This document shows, one piece after another, positions 28,117 through 37,429 of a DNA stretch of 64,000 bases (the first letter of the stretch is position 1; each line of letters begins with the position of its first letter). Below the pieces are notes generated by a model that saw only the letters and a program-made list of their open reading frames with translations, did not search any database and was not told the DNA's origin. The stretch lies in the IMG/VR virus record IMGVR_UViG_3300023174_000084, positions 51,581-115,580 of that record. One strand, 5' to 3'. The stretch is from a virus. A program made the position numbers and the translations under genes.

Positions 28117-28312
28117 AAAATCTACCGCCGTCAATCAGATTAGGACTAACATTGGCAATAAAATTTGGTCCACCTATTTGTACAATCTGATTATTTGCTG
28201 TACCAATAAAAAGTGTATTGGAAACAAACGAGTACGCTAATTCACCATCATCTAACGATGTTGGTCTTGTGTTTGCATAAGAACGAAGTATTTGAATGAC
28301 TGTATTTGCCAT
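28115..28312 (-). CDS. Mini fibre-head protein (65 aa) ending in DGGRF
   Basis: The whole protein corresponds to the head domain of the 706-residue fibre (MANTVIQILRSYANTRPTSL with GELAYSFVSNTLFIG) followed directly by NLIDGGRF. It has no shaft. It may be a stand-alone attachment adaptor or cap that competes for or completes the fibre docking site (inference). It overlaps the upstream gene by one base, so it is translated in step with it. Truncation by internal deletion of a longer fibre is an alternative, but the reading frame and the C-terminal motif are intact. Confidence 0.72.
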   Translation of the reverse strand: MANTVIQILRSYANTRPTSLDDGELAYSFVSNTLFIGTANNQIVQIGGPNFIANVSPNLIDGGRF

Positions 28313-28536
28313 TAAAAGAATCCTGCATCTAGGTCTGGATTCAATTCTCCAATCGATTGAACCTTAAAACTATTAGTATTTGCTTGATAAGTTATAACAT
28401 CACCATCTTGCACACCAGTTAAGGATAAGTCAGTAGAACCTTTGAGTGACCTTATACCATAATTTAACTGGCGAACAGTTTTATCTTGCTGTTTATTTAC
28501 TTGAACATTGACTGTTCCAATTACTTGTCCTGGCAT
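28312..28536 (-). CDS. Small structural protein (74 aa) ending in DAGFF
   Basis: Unrecognised small protein. It carries LSLTGVQDGDVITYQANTNS (about 38-57), a DGDVL-type linker motif that occurs in many phage fibre and baseplate proteins, and ends in PDLDAGFF. No signal peptide or membrane segment. It is coupled by one base to the mini fibre-head gene. It is probably a virion adaptor (inference). Confidence 0.65.
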   Translation of the reverse strand: MPGQVIGTVNVQVNKQQDKTVRQLNYGIRSLKGSTDLSLTGVQDGDVITYQANTNSFKVQSIGELNPDLDAGFF

Positions 28537-28545
28537 ACTGGTTCC

Positions 28546-28887
28546 TTAAAACTTGGTGACTTGAGGAATAACATTTACAATTCCTTCTAATACTCTAGTC
28601 ACGGTGTTTGCAGTATCTTTAATTGCCACATCATATACATAACGACCAGCTGCAATATTAGCTGTTGTGTTGGGATTCAACAATAATAAAATGGTACCAT
28701 CTGTTGGATTATTGATTGTTACCACAAATTCAGCGGTTGTATTGGCTGAGTAATATGATTTACGAATTTGACTTTTAGCGATAACACCAGTTAGGTCAAA
28801 AGGCACTCCATTAATATCATCAAGGGTGATATTAGTGGTAAATGTTGTTCCTTGTTCTAAAAATAACTCTTGATATGCTGCGGCCAT
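28546..28887 (-). CDS. Beta-sandwich baseplate/fibre accessory protein (BppU-N-like)
   Basis: The 113-residue protein follows the pattern of a small phage beta-sandwich: FLEQGTTFTTNITLDDINGV, PFDLTGVIAKSQIRKSYYS, then AAGRYVYDVAIKD and a final VLEGIVNVIPQVTKF. This resembles the N-terminal domain of baseplate upper proteins and is common in the fibre clusters of T4-like phages. It probably anchors fibre parts. Family assignment is by motif recall only. An ACTAAATA sequence ~29 bases upstream is a poor late-octamer match. Confidence 0.65.
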   Translation of the reverse strand: MAAAYQELFLEQGTTFTTNITLDDINGVPFDLTGVIAKSQIRKSYYSANTTAEFVVTINNPTDGTILLLLNPNTTANIAAGRYVYDVAIKDTANTVTRVLEGIVNVIPQVTKF

Positions 28888-28934
28888 CTTATATCCTGTG
28901 TATAATTTCTCTTAGGTATTTAGTTACCAAAGGT

Positions 28935-30929
28935 TTATTTGGACTTTTTTAGTTCATCAATCTCTAGTTTAAGTTCTTTGATGGCTTCAACTAAAAGAGG
29001 AATAACCCTTTCGTATTTAATTGTTAAATATTGTTCATCAATTGGAGCTGGTACCACAACTTGTGGTAAAACTTTTTGTACCTCTTGAGCGGATAAACCA
29101 ACCTCATCTTTTACTGCATAACCTAAAGCTTGAGCTGTTTCATTTGGTTTGTAATGAAAACCATTTAAAGTCATTAACTTATTCAAAGCGTTTTCTATAT
29201 TACCTAACTTTGTTTTTAACCTATCATCTGAGAAATAACCAGAAATATCTCCTGTAGCACGAATTTCACCCGTGGTTCCTGAAGCAGCCGTACCAACACC
29301 TAAAGAACCAAACTGAACAGAAGCACCTGTGTTTATATTTTGTGGTAAAGATAAAGTTGGAGTGGTTGTTCCTGTTACAGTAATTTGATTCGTTGTACCA
29401 GTAATTGATGTCACTGGTGCGGTACCAGAGCTTAGTGCGGTTACACGACCATAAGCATCAATTGTCAAAGAAGCGTTCGTTGCTGAAGTTGCACCTGGAC
29501 CAGCAGTTGCAAGATCAATTGTTGGAGTTAATCCACCAGAAGATGTGATACGACCTGATGTACCTGATACAGAACTTACACGGTTATTAGCGGTATTGTA
29601 TGAACCTTGAGCTAAACCATTAGCACCATTAGCCGTTGCATAAGCACCTCCAGCAAATTGATTGATATGGGTAATGCTGGTGTTCTGATTAGTATTAACG
29701 GTCTCAATAGAATTTAGACGTGTATTTTGTGTGGCATCTACACCTTGTATAATAGAAATGGCTGTATTTTGTGCAATATCTACTGTTTCAATAGAACCTA
29801 ATCTGGTGTTTTGAGTTATATCCACACCTTGTATAATACTGATTGCAGTATTTTGTGCAATATCTACTGTTTCGATACTATTCAACCTAGTATTCTGTGT
29901 ATTATCCACACCTTGAATAATACCAATACTGGTATTCTGATTGCTATTAATGGTCTCAATACTTTGAATACGAGTATTCTGTGTATTATCTACATTCTGT
30001 AAATAACTAACAGCTGCAGATGTAGCTACATTTGTTGCATTTGGATTTGTTGTTGAACTACTGAGATACTCATCAGTTAATATGCGATAGTAAATACCAC
30101 TAACCACATCATTCATATCAAAGTATGTGTTAGCTTCATTCCAACGAATTGCAGCATTGGCACCAGATAATCCACGATTTACTGTAAATGAACTGTTTAA
30201 ACCTGATGCACTATTCGCATTAATTGTAAAATTGTTTGTGTTATAAATGGTTGTACCAACAATAACAAAATTACCACCAACGGATAATTGTCCACCAACT
30301 GAAGCATTATTTGTTACACTTAAAGATGCCGTAGAAGTTGAGTTGAAAGCAGTTAAATCGGAAGCAGAAACATCTTCAATTGCTGTTAAATTTTTACTGA
30401 CAAATACATTAGAAGAAAGCGTTGTATCACCAGAAACAGAAAGAGTATTACTAACTACTGTTACTCCAGATACAGATAAACTACTACTCAATGTTGTTGC
30501 ACCAGTAACATTTAATGTTCCACCTACAGTTTCATTACCACCAACAGCTAAAGTGCCACCAATAGTTGTATTGTTTGCAACAGCCAAACCAGTACCAGAG
30601 CCCGAAGCGGTGATTCTTCCGTTAGAAATTAATTGACCAGAGTTGGTCAAACCTAATACGGTGTTTTGAAAGTATACTTGTGTGTCAACACGCAGATTGT
30701 TTTGAATATAAGCTGATGAACCAATACCTTGTACCTGTAATTGACCAGCAATAATAGCATTGTTTGCAATCTGTAGACCTAAATTTGGATCATTAAGATA
30801 TAATGTTCCAGTTGGTTTGATATAGTTATTGGCCGCCAAGTCATTGTTTTCTTTTGCAAGATTATTTGTCGTAACGACCCAATCGCCAAATGTATTGGCA
30901 TAGGTAAGATAATTAACTGTGTTGGCCAT
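28935..30929 (-). CDS. Tail fibre with IIQGVD repeats and S74 chaperone (664 aa)
   Basis: The head begins MANTVNYLTYANTFGDWVVT. The middle has VGGTLAVGGNETVGG-like beta repeats, one INANSASGLNSSFTVNRG domain of the kind duplicated in the giant fibre, and five or more IIQGVD-x-TQNT units (about 325-425). The C-terminus is an S74 chaperone with Ser567/Lys572 in SDDRLK, so release of the final ~98 residues is expected. It is closest to the fibre at 46787-48016 in its S74 domain. It overlaps the upstream 79-residue gene by 17 bases. Confidence 0.88.
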   Translation of the reverse strand: MANTVNYLTYANTFGDWVVTTNNLAKENNDLAANNYIKPTGTLYLNDPNLGLQIANNAIIAGQLQVQGIGSSAYIQNNLRVDTQVYFQNTVLGLTNSGQLISNGRITASGSGTGLAVANNTTIGGTLAVGGNETVGGTLNVTGATTLSSSLSVSGVTVVSNTLSVSGDTTLSSNVFVSKNLTAIEDVSASDLTAFNSTSTASLSVTNNASVGGQLSVGGNFVIVGTTIYNTNNFTINANSASGLNSSFTVNRGLSGANAAIRWNEANTYFDMNDVVSGIYYRILTDEYLSSSTTNPNATNVATSAAVSYLQNVDNTQNTRIQSIETINSNQNTSIGIIQGVDNTQNTRLNSIETVDIAQNTAISIIQGVDITQNTRLGSIETVDIAQNTAISIIQGVDATQNTRLNSIETVNTNQNTSITHINQFAGGAYATANGANGLAQGSYNTANNRVSSVSGTSGRITSSGGLTPTIDLATAGPGATSATNASLTIDAYGRVTALSSGTAPVTSITGTTNQITVTGTTTPTLSLPQNINTGASVQFGSLGVGTAASGTTGEIRATGDISGYFSDDRLKTKLGNIENALNKLMTLNGFHYKPNETAQALGYAVKDEVGLSAQEVQKVLPQVVVPAPIDEQYLTIKYERVIPLLVEAIKELKLEIDELKKSK

Positions 30930-31152
30930 TTGAACCTTTATCTATTAGTTGCATCATCAGTTTTTTAATGTCCTGCATATCACCTCTAATGCTTTCAATT
31001 TCTGATTTTATATTATTTATTTCTTGTTTTTGAGCCAATAAAACATTACGTTGTTTCATGTAGGCATCGAGTCCACTCTTATCTTGATTGATGAGAGCCA
31101 TAGATGTCGTATCACGAACAAAAGTAGTTTCTGGTATTTGAACTAAACTCAT
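30913..31152 (-). CDS. Small coiled-coil virion-cluster protein (79 aa)
   Basis: An unrecognised small protein: an N-terminal extended part (MSLVQIPETTFVRDTTSMAL) and a helical, heptad-like C-terminal half (NNIKSEIESIRGDMQDIKKL). Such short proteins lie next to the DUF4815 gene in other T4-like phages as I recall, and could link fibres to the baseplate. It starts 4 bases after the DUF4815 stop and overlaps the next fibre gene by 17 bases. Confidence 0.65.
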   Translation of the reverse strand: MSLVQIPETTFVRDTTSMALINQDKSGLDAYMKQRNVLLAQKQEINNIKSEIESIRGDMQDIKKLMMQLIDKGSNGQHS

Positions 31153-31156
31153 TTTA

Positions 31157-34100
31157 TTATAGTGTTACGTTAACATTTGGTGGCAAAGCAATCGCTCTCA
31201 TGTCAATCAAAACAGGTACTGCTGTATTATCCGTTGTCGTAAGAACAATCTTTATTGCAAATTGGCTAAATGTAGTATATGTCTGACCATTTTTAGAAGT
31301 ATACTGAACATAACCTTGGCCAACATTACCTGAACCAGGTGCAAAGCTATACTCATAATATTCATCTCGTGTTTGTGAATATAATGATTCAGAGTTATTA
31401 ATCATTGTCATCAATTGCCAAGAAGAATCATCCAATATTTGTGTATCATTACGATTCAGTATCTTATAGTATACTTGAATTTCAGTATTGACTGGACGAT
31501 ATGCAGTTGTGTAAACAATTAAATCACCAGAATCAAAACCAGCATCTAATACAACTTTTTTAGTCAGATACTTAGCACGACCTGGACCACCAGCTGGTGA
31601 TGTTTCACCTGCAATTGTTACAGAAGCACCGGTACCAGGTGATGTATTTGCATCAGTAATAGTTACTGTCGGCGTAGTGATATAACCAGAACCTGGATTA
31701 ATTAAGTATACAGAATTAATTATACCACCAGAAACGTTGGCAGCTGCCGTAGCTTGAACACCGCCTGGACCTGTTGGTGCGGATACAGTTACAGATGTCA
31801 GTGCTGCATTATATCCCGAACCACCATTGACCACAGTAATTAATGAATTCGATAACTCACAGTTATTTACATTCCATGTAATTGCATAAGCAGTTAAACC
31901 GGCATCAGAAATCATTGGTGATACAGCATCATCATTAGATGACAATTGAGCCAATACTGAGAACGATGCTGTCGAGTTGGCAACCAATACTCGTTGACCA
32001 TTACCATCATTGAGATAGATATTATCGGAAGAAGATGTAGCAAACTTACCAGGATTAATTGGTGTTGTTGTTGTGATTGTGCCGTTTACCAATGAAGCAT
32101 TATATGAGTAATTAATATTTGTTGTTGTAGGCACCAAATCAGTTGTTGTTACGTTAAATGCATCAACAAGCACATTAGTATTTGCAACAGTGTTTGTAAT
32201 ATCAGGTATTGCATTAGCGTTTAAGAAGTATTCAACTGATTCATCTACCAATGTTCTTTGTGGTAATTTTTTAGGTACAACAAACTGAATTGTTGGTGAT
32301 GCAGATGTATTGAATACACAACGATCAATTACAAACATCAAACTTTGATTTTGATCCGCAGTCCATGTCTGTGAATTCTGAGAAATAAACAAAGCACCAA
32401 CAGAAGGTGCACCACCAACTTTAGTAACAGAAGAAGGTGTTGGATCAGTTGGTAAATTCTTAACAGAAGATGCTACGGCAGTATCACCATTAAATGCTGT
32501 CCATAAAATATATTGATTACTATTTGATTTAACAATGAAAGCATATAATAGACCAGGTTGAATGTATACTGGTGCATTAAATGTAAACTCGGTGTAGGCT
32601 GTTGGATCCAAATATTGTGGATTCTCTGATACTACCACTTGGTCTGGCGTTAATGTAACAACAGAATTATCAAGAACATCACCATTTGGATAACCATTCA
32701 ATGTGCCAACCATATACAAACTAATTGGTGAACTATCATTTGTAGGTTTATTTCTAAAGAATACTTTAACAGAATTCAAGAACATACCGTTTGGATAGTT
32801 ATCTTTAGAAATGATGAATGTCTGTGCAACAGGGTCCCATTGATTAAATATAGTTGATACAGTTGTTGTCGAAGCGGTACGAGTTGATGTGAATGTTCCT
32901 TTTGCACCAGACGGTGAAGCACCAAAGTCCACACGCTGAGATGTGGTTTGTAAACCTTGGGCATAGTAAGTGCCTTCTGCAAATGTGGTGGCAGTGTCAA
33001 TATTACCATTGATGCCGTTATTAATATTCAGAACTCTTTCACCAGTATGAAAAGTATTTTCTGGAATAATGAATACACCATATAAAGCTCCTGCTTCATC
33101 GGTTCTTAATGTACCTATAGAATAGATGTCGCCATTAGCTGCTGTTACTGTGCTAGCCAACAATGCGGTTTGATTGGCACCATAGTATGCCGAGATAGAT
33201 GCTGACTGGCCTGCACCCGTACCAGCATTAATATAAATTGTATTACCTGTGTAATAATTATTTGTTGTGCTAGCTAAAGTGGATAATCTAATTCTATTGG
33301 ACGAAACAGCGTTAACGATTCGACCACCAAAGTGTGAAGAAGATGCAATTGTGCCACTTGCTGTAGAGTTCTGATACACACCTGCGGTGTTATAGAAACC
33401 ATTTTGCAATACTGTTGAATTACTGTATTGTGTTGAAGTGGCATCACCAGCAACATATAAACGAACATTGTTTGTGCCTGGATAACGATAGGTACCCAAT
33501 ACTCGGCCTGTAGGTGTAAACAAACCACCACTAAAGTAACCAATGATATCATTCTCATTGAATGTACCAGAAACACCAGTCAATTCGATATGGTTACCTT
33601 TACGAATATAATTTGTAACATCAATATTATCAAATTGGCCTGTGACCAATGTATTGATTAATAAACCTTTAGTGCGAACAACAATTTCTTGTGAACGAAT
33701 GTATGGTAGAATGCTAACATCGGTAATATATCCGTTGTCTAATGCATATGTATTACCAATGCGGTCATATGGACCTACAATATCACTTGCAGCAAAATTT
33801 GTTGTGCGAACTGTTGTTGTAAGATTCCAATTTCTACCCCATTGTGTAGAACTAAATGATGTACCTGAAACGGCTTGCCAATCGCCTGCAGAAAGAACAT
33901 TAATCTGTCCTTGATTTGCACGGAATACTTGTAAATTTGGATCTGTAATCAATAGAGCAGGTGCATAATTTGTATCAACCCAGTTGTCTACGTTTGGTGA
34001 TAGACTTACAACACCTTCTTTTGTATTGAAAGCAAATGGATTTACATTGACTGTGCGTGATGCAATACGTTGTGTAATTGCATTGGCTGTTGTGTATGGT

Positions 34101-37100
34101 AATGTAAAATAGTTAATGTAACTATCGGTACTAATATTATAACCTAATGCTGTTGATGTGTCAGCAGAAGGCATATTCATATTATATGCCAAAGCCAATG
34201 ATTTTAATGGAAAGTTGCGAACATTTTGCGTTGCCGTCATCTTGCGTTCACGGCGATTGATAGCAGCGAAGTAGTCTAAATTTTGTGTATCAGCTGTTGC
34301 ATAACTAGAGAAGTCATCAACTACAATACCATTTTTGAATCGGTTTAAACCAAATGAATCAGTGATTTGTAACGAACTTGCTTTTTGTTCTAACAAATTT
34401 AATGATGCATAATATTCAATCTGATTAATACGATTCTCTAATCCAGCAATGTCTTGCATTGTATATCGTTTGTGCTTAACCTTTTGAATTGATAGGTCAG
34501 CGATTGTACCTGCAGGTGCTTCTGTTGGAATATAACCCGTATAAGGTGTATGAATCAATTGTGCAATGACTAATGCACCATCTGGTTCTGTTGGATAAAT
34601 TGGATTAAGAGATGGAGCACCTTCAACGATTTGAAAGCTTCTATCTTTGCTCAAAACTAATTTATCTTTACGGCCAAGATAATAAGAATAATCACCTAAG
34701 AATGTGGTTAAATCAACAGGCAAAAAGATACCACGATTAGTATCGGAGTTTGAATAACGGAATTGAAAGGCGGTTGTAGCATTGACACGAGCTGGACGAA
34801 AATCGACACAATCTCTTAAACTATAAAGTGTTCCGTAAGTGCTAGTGTATTGTGGTATTTCTTGATACTGTTCATTTGAGTATGAAAGAATACTAAAATA
34901 TCCGTCACCACCTGAGTGTTGATAGTAATCAACTAATACAAGAATGTTACCAATAGGTTGAGAGGCACCAGGTTTTAATGTGATGCTGGCATGGTCGTAG
35001 TATGAATCTCGTTGGCCATTATCAAAATTATAATTGTTTGTGATGTCATATGCTGGGTTAGTTATCATAGCTACCGTAGCACGAACACTTGGGCTCTTTG
35101 TGTCAATAATCTTGACAATTTGTTTCACATCAGAAAGATATAAACTTTGTGGATTACCAGGTGTAACAAGACCTGGTTGTTCAATATAGATTTGACCTGT
35201 CGATGTTAAACTGGTATCATCAACAAATGTGTATGTACCAATTTGCGTGTTACTGGTACTGATAGCTGTTGTGTTAGCAGTAATGAGATACTTATTCTTT
35301 AATATACGACCTGTATCTTGACCATTTTCAACAAACACTTTTGCATATACAGTAGCAGTAAATGTTCCACCCACATCAGAACCGGATAGTGTGGCGGTGG
35401 AGCCTGTTGAGTTAAGCGTGACGGTTCTGCCTACTGTGGTCCAAGGAACATTATCACCAACATTTAGTGTCGAACTACCTTTATTTGTAACAATTATTGT
35501 ATAATTTTGTCTAACAAGTTCAGTAGATAATGTGGAGCTTGGAGTACCAAAATGACGAATCACATTGTTGTAATCGCCTGTGTATGGTAGTGTTGCAACA
35601 AAGGCACCACCAGAGGGTGTAAATGACACATTACGCCACACTTGTTGAGTTGTAAATGATGTATCTGTAATTGTTTCAACATAAGGATTACCAACCGTGA
35701 ATACCAGTTCAGGCACATTTGGATTTTGTAAAACTGTGTCACCACTTTCAAGACCGCCTACCTTACCTTGCTCAGCATCAATCTCAGCCTTTGCATAGAG
35801 TGTGGCTGGATATGAGTCTTTGTTTGCGTAGATGATTGATTCTATATCTTTTGTGTCGAAGTTTAATGTAAATACAGATGAGGTTGTTGGTGTAGCTGTC
35901 CAGTTTTGATTGACTGTTGCAACTTTTGTTGTACCATTGTATGCTGTGATAGTTCTAAAATCTCCAGCACCAGGTCCAGAATTAATAGTAATATTCACAC
36001 CAACATAAGAATCACCAAAACGAGAAAAATAATTTGGGAATGTAATAGTGGATGTGGTACCGCCTGTGGCAGTTGCAACTTGTGTTCTATTTAAAAGATT
36101 AGCAACGTAGGCTTTATAAACATAAGTGTTTGCGCCTGTACCTGTTGCACTATCATATATCAAAGCACGAACATTCGCTGTTGCAACTACGGTAGCATTG
36201 TATGTGTTAGAGTTTGCATATGATACATTGGCCGAATCAACGCAATGTAAATCAATCTGTGAATATGATGTTGTATCAAAGAAAGAGGTGTTTGATCCAT
36301 TTACATTATCAACATAAAAATAACTACCAAAATTAATAAAGACTGGATTATTATTCTGTGATTCTGTTGTTCTTGCACGATTGGATGTCAAGTCAACACT
36401 TGTTAGATTTTCTAAACGATAACCATGAACATATGCTAAACCTTTACCTACGTTCATAATGTAGGTGTCTGGATCTAAAGTGTTTGCTCGTGGAGTTAAT
36501 TTGAAATCAGATACAACATAGTCACCATTTGTTTCATAGTCACGTTTGGCAAAGTAATCATCAATCACACCATATACAGAACCATCAACCAACTTAACGG
36601 TATTACCATCCTCTACACGAACCAATTCAATAAAACCATCATCATCACCAAATGTAATTGGTCGACTTTCTAATGTTAGAGTAACTTTATAACGGTCTGC
36701 ACCAGGCGCTTGATAGTTGGATGCACCAACGGCAGGATCTAACAATGATGTATCGTTTACATAATCAGTAATCGATTCGGTAATGTTTAAACCAATCCGT
36801 TTTGTTGGAGTGTTGTCATACTTATCAACAACAACAGTCTGTGGGTTTACTTGAACAAATAGACCATCAGAAATAGTAATACCATCTGAACGAGTATAGT
36901 TGCTAGACACATAGAATACACCTTGTGCAATTGAAGCAACCGATGAAAGACCCGTGGCATCCAATGCCTGTGCTTGTGCAGCTAAATTAGAACTTACATC
37001 ATAAACAATGTCATCATCTTGAAACTGATCACCGGATTTATAAGATACAATTAATGTTGGTGGATCACCAACACCTGCAGTACCTGTAGCAGCCACAACG

Positions 37101-37426
37101 GCAATAACTTGTGCAAGAACGGTACCTGAAGCATTACGAATTAGTTTGTTTGTAAATGCATTGATGTCAATAGCAGAATTATTATAAGTTGGTTGTAATT
37201 TAATATAAGAACAATTAAAGTTTGTTGTTACTTGTCCACCTGTAACCGGTGAATTTTGCTTGAAAATATTATCAGCAAACTTAGTGATTTGATCTTGAAG
37301 AATACTTTGAGATTGAGTTAATTCTCTTGCTTGAACCGCAAATCCTGGCTTAAAAAGAATTCGATGAAAATTCTTAGCAGGATCAAAGTCATCATAGTAT
37401 GGATCAACGTTAAAATTAAGCGGCAT
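31157..37426 (-). CDS. Very large DUF4815 baseplate/fibre structural protein (2,089 aa)
   Basis: The N-terminus (NVDPYYDDFDPAKNFHRILF and KPGFAVQARELTQSQSILQD) is the clear signature of DUF4815, found in large structural proteins of T4-like marine phages, placed downstream of gp8 where T4 has gp9-gp10. Later parts contain repeated beta domains, a KVKHKRYTMQDIAGLENRIN segment (about 970-990) and MFLNSVKVFFRNKP carbohydrate-module-like beta sheets. Residues ~1860-1940 contain two GGSGY/PGSGY units like those in gp6, gp7 and gp8. It is probably a baseplate-rim or fibre-attachment protein. Length well over 2,000 residues makes it the largest gene here. Confidence 0.85.
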   Translation of the reverse strand: MPLNFNVDPYYDDFDPAKNFHRILFKPGFAVQARELTQSQSILQDQITKFADNIFKQNSPVTGGQVTTNFNCSYIKLQPTYNNSAIDINAFTNKLIRNASGTVLAQVIAVVAATGTAGVGDPPTLIVSYKSGDQFQDDDIVYDVSSNLAAQAQALDATGLSSVASIAQGVFYVSSNYTRSDGITISDGLFVQVNPQTVVVDKYDNTPTKRIGLNITESITDYVNDTSLLDPAVGASNYQAPGADRYKVTLTLESRPITFGDDDGFIELVRVEDGNTVKLVDGSVYGVIDDYFAKRDYETNGDYVVSDFKLTPRANTLDPDTYIMNVGKGLAYVHGYRLENLTSVDLTSNRARTTESQNNNPVFINFGSYFYVDNVNGSNTSFFDTTSYSQIDLHCVDSANVSYANSNTYNATVVATANVRALIYDSATGTGANTYVYKAYVANLLNRTQVATATGGTTSTITFPNYFSRFGDSYVGVNITINSGPGAGDFRTITAYNGTTKVATVNQNWTATPTTSSVFTLNFDTKDIESIIYANKDSYPATLYAKAEIDAEQGKVGGLESGDTVLQNPNVPELVFTVGNPYVETITDTSFTTQQVWRNVSFTPSGGAFVATLPYTGDYNNVIRHFGTPSSTLSTELVRQNYTIIVTNKGSSTLNVGDNVPWTTVGRTVTLNSTGSTATLSGSDVGGTFTATVYAKVFVENGQDTGRILKNKYLITANTTAISTSNTQIGTYTFVDDTSLTSTGQIYIEQPGLVTPGNPQSLYLSDVKQIVKIIDTKSPSVRATVAMITNPAYDITNNYNFDNGQRDSYYDHASITLKPGASQPIGNILVLVDYYQHSGGDGYFSILSYSNEQYQEIPQYTSTYGTLYSLRDCVDFRPARVNATTAFQFRYSNSDTNRGIFLPVDLTTFLGDYSYYLGRKDKLVLSKDRSFQIVEGAPSLNPIYPTEPDGALVIAQLIHTPYTGYIPTEAPAGTIADLSIQKVKHKRYTMQDIAGLENRINQIEYYASLNLLEQKASSLQITDSFGLNRFKNGIVVDDFSSYATADTQNLDYFAAINRRERKMTATQNVRNFPLKSLALAYNMNMPSADTSTALGYNISTDSYINYFTLPYTTANAITQRIASRTVNVNPFAFNTKEGVVSLSPNVDNWVDTNYAPALLITDPNLQVFRANQGQINVLSAGDWQAVSGTSFSSTQWGRNWNLTTTVRTTNFAASDIVGPYDRIGNTYALDNGYITDVSILPYIRSQEIVVRTKGLLINTLVTGQFDNIDVTNYIRKGNHIELTGVSGTFNENDIIGYFSGGLFTPTGRVLGTYRYPGTNNVRLYVAGDATSTQYSNSTVLQNGFYNTAGVYQNSTASGTIASSSHFGGRIVNAVSSNRIRLSTLASTTNNYYTGNTIYINAGTGAGQSASISAYYGANQTALLASTVTAANGDIYSIGTLRTDEAGALYGVFIIPENTFHTGERVLNINNGINGNIDTATTFAEGTYYAQGLQTTSQRVDFGASPSGAKGTFTSTRTASTTTVSTIFNQWDPVAQTFIISKDNYPNGMFLNSVKVFFRNKPTNDSSPISLYMVGTLNGYPNGDVLDNSVVTLTPDQVVVSENPQYLDPTAYTEFTFNAPVYIQPGLLYAFIVKSNSNQYILWTAFNGDTAVASSVKNLPTDPTPSSVTKVGGAPSVGALFISQNSQTWTADQNQSLMFVIDRCVFNTSASPTIQFVVPKKLPQRTLVDESVEYFLNANAIPDITNTVANTNVLVDAFNVTTTDLVPTTTNINYSYNASLVNGTITTTTPINPGKFATSSSDNIYLNDGNGQRVLVANSTASFSVLAQLSSNDDAVSPMISDAGLTAYAITWNVNNCELSNSLITVVNGGSGYNAALTSVTVSAPTGPGGVQATAAANVSGGIINSVYLINPGSGYITTPTVTITDANTSPGTGASVTIAGETSPAGGPGRAKYLTKKVVLDAGFDSGDLIVYTTAYRPVNTEIQVYYKILNRNDTQILDDSSWQLMTMINNSESLYSQTRDEYYEYSFAPGSGNVGQGYVQYTSKNGQTYTTFSQFAIKIVLTTTDNTAVPVLIDMRAIALPPNVNVTL

Positions 37427-37429
37427 TTT

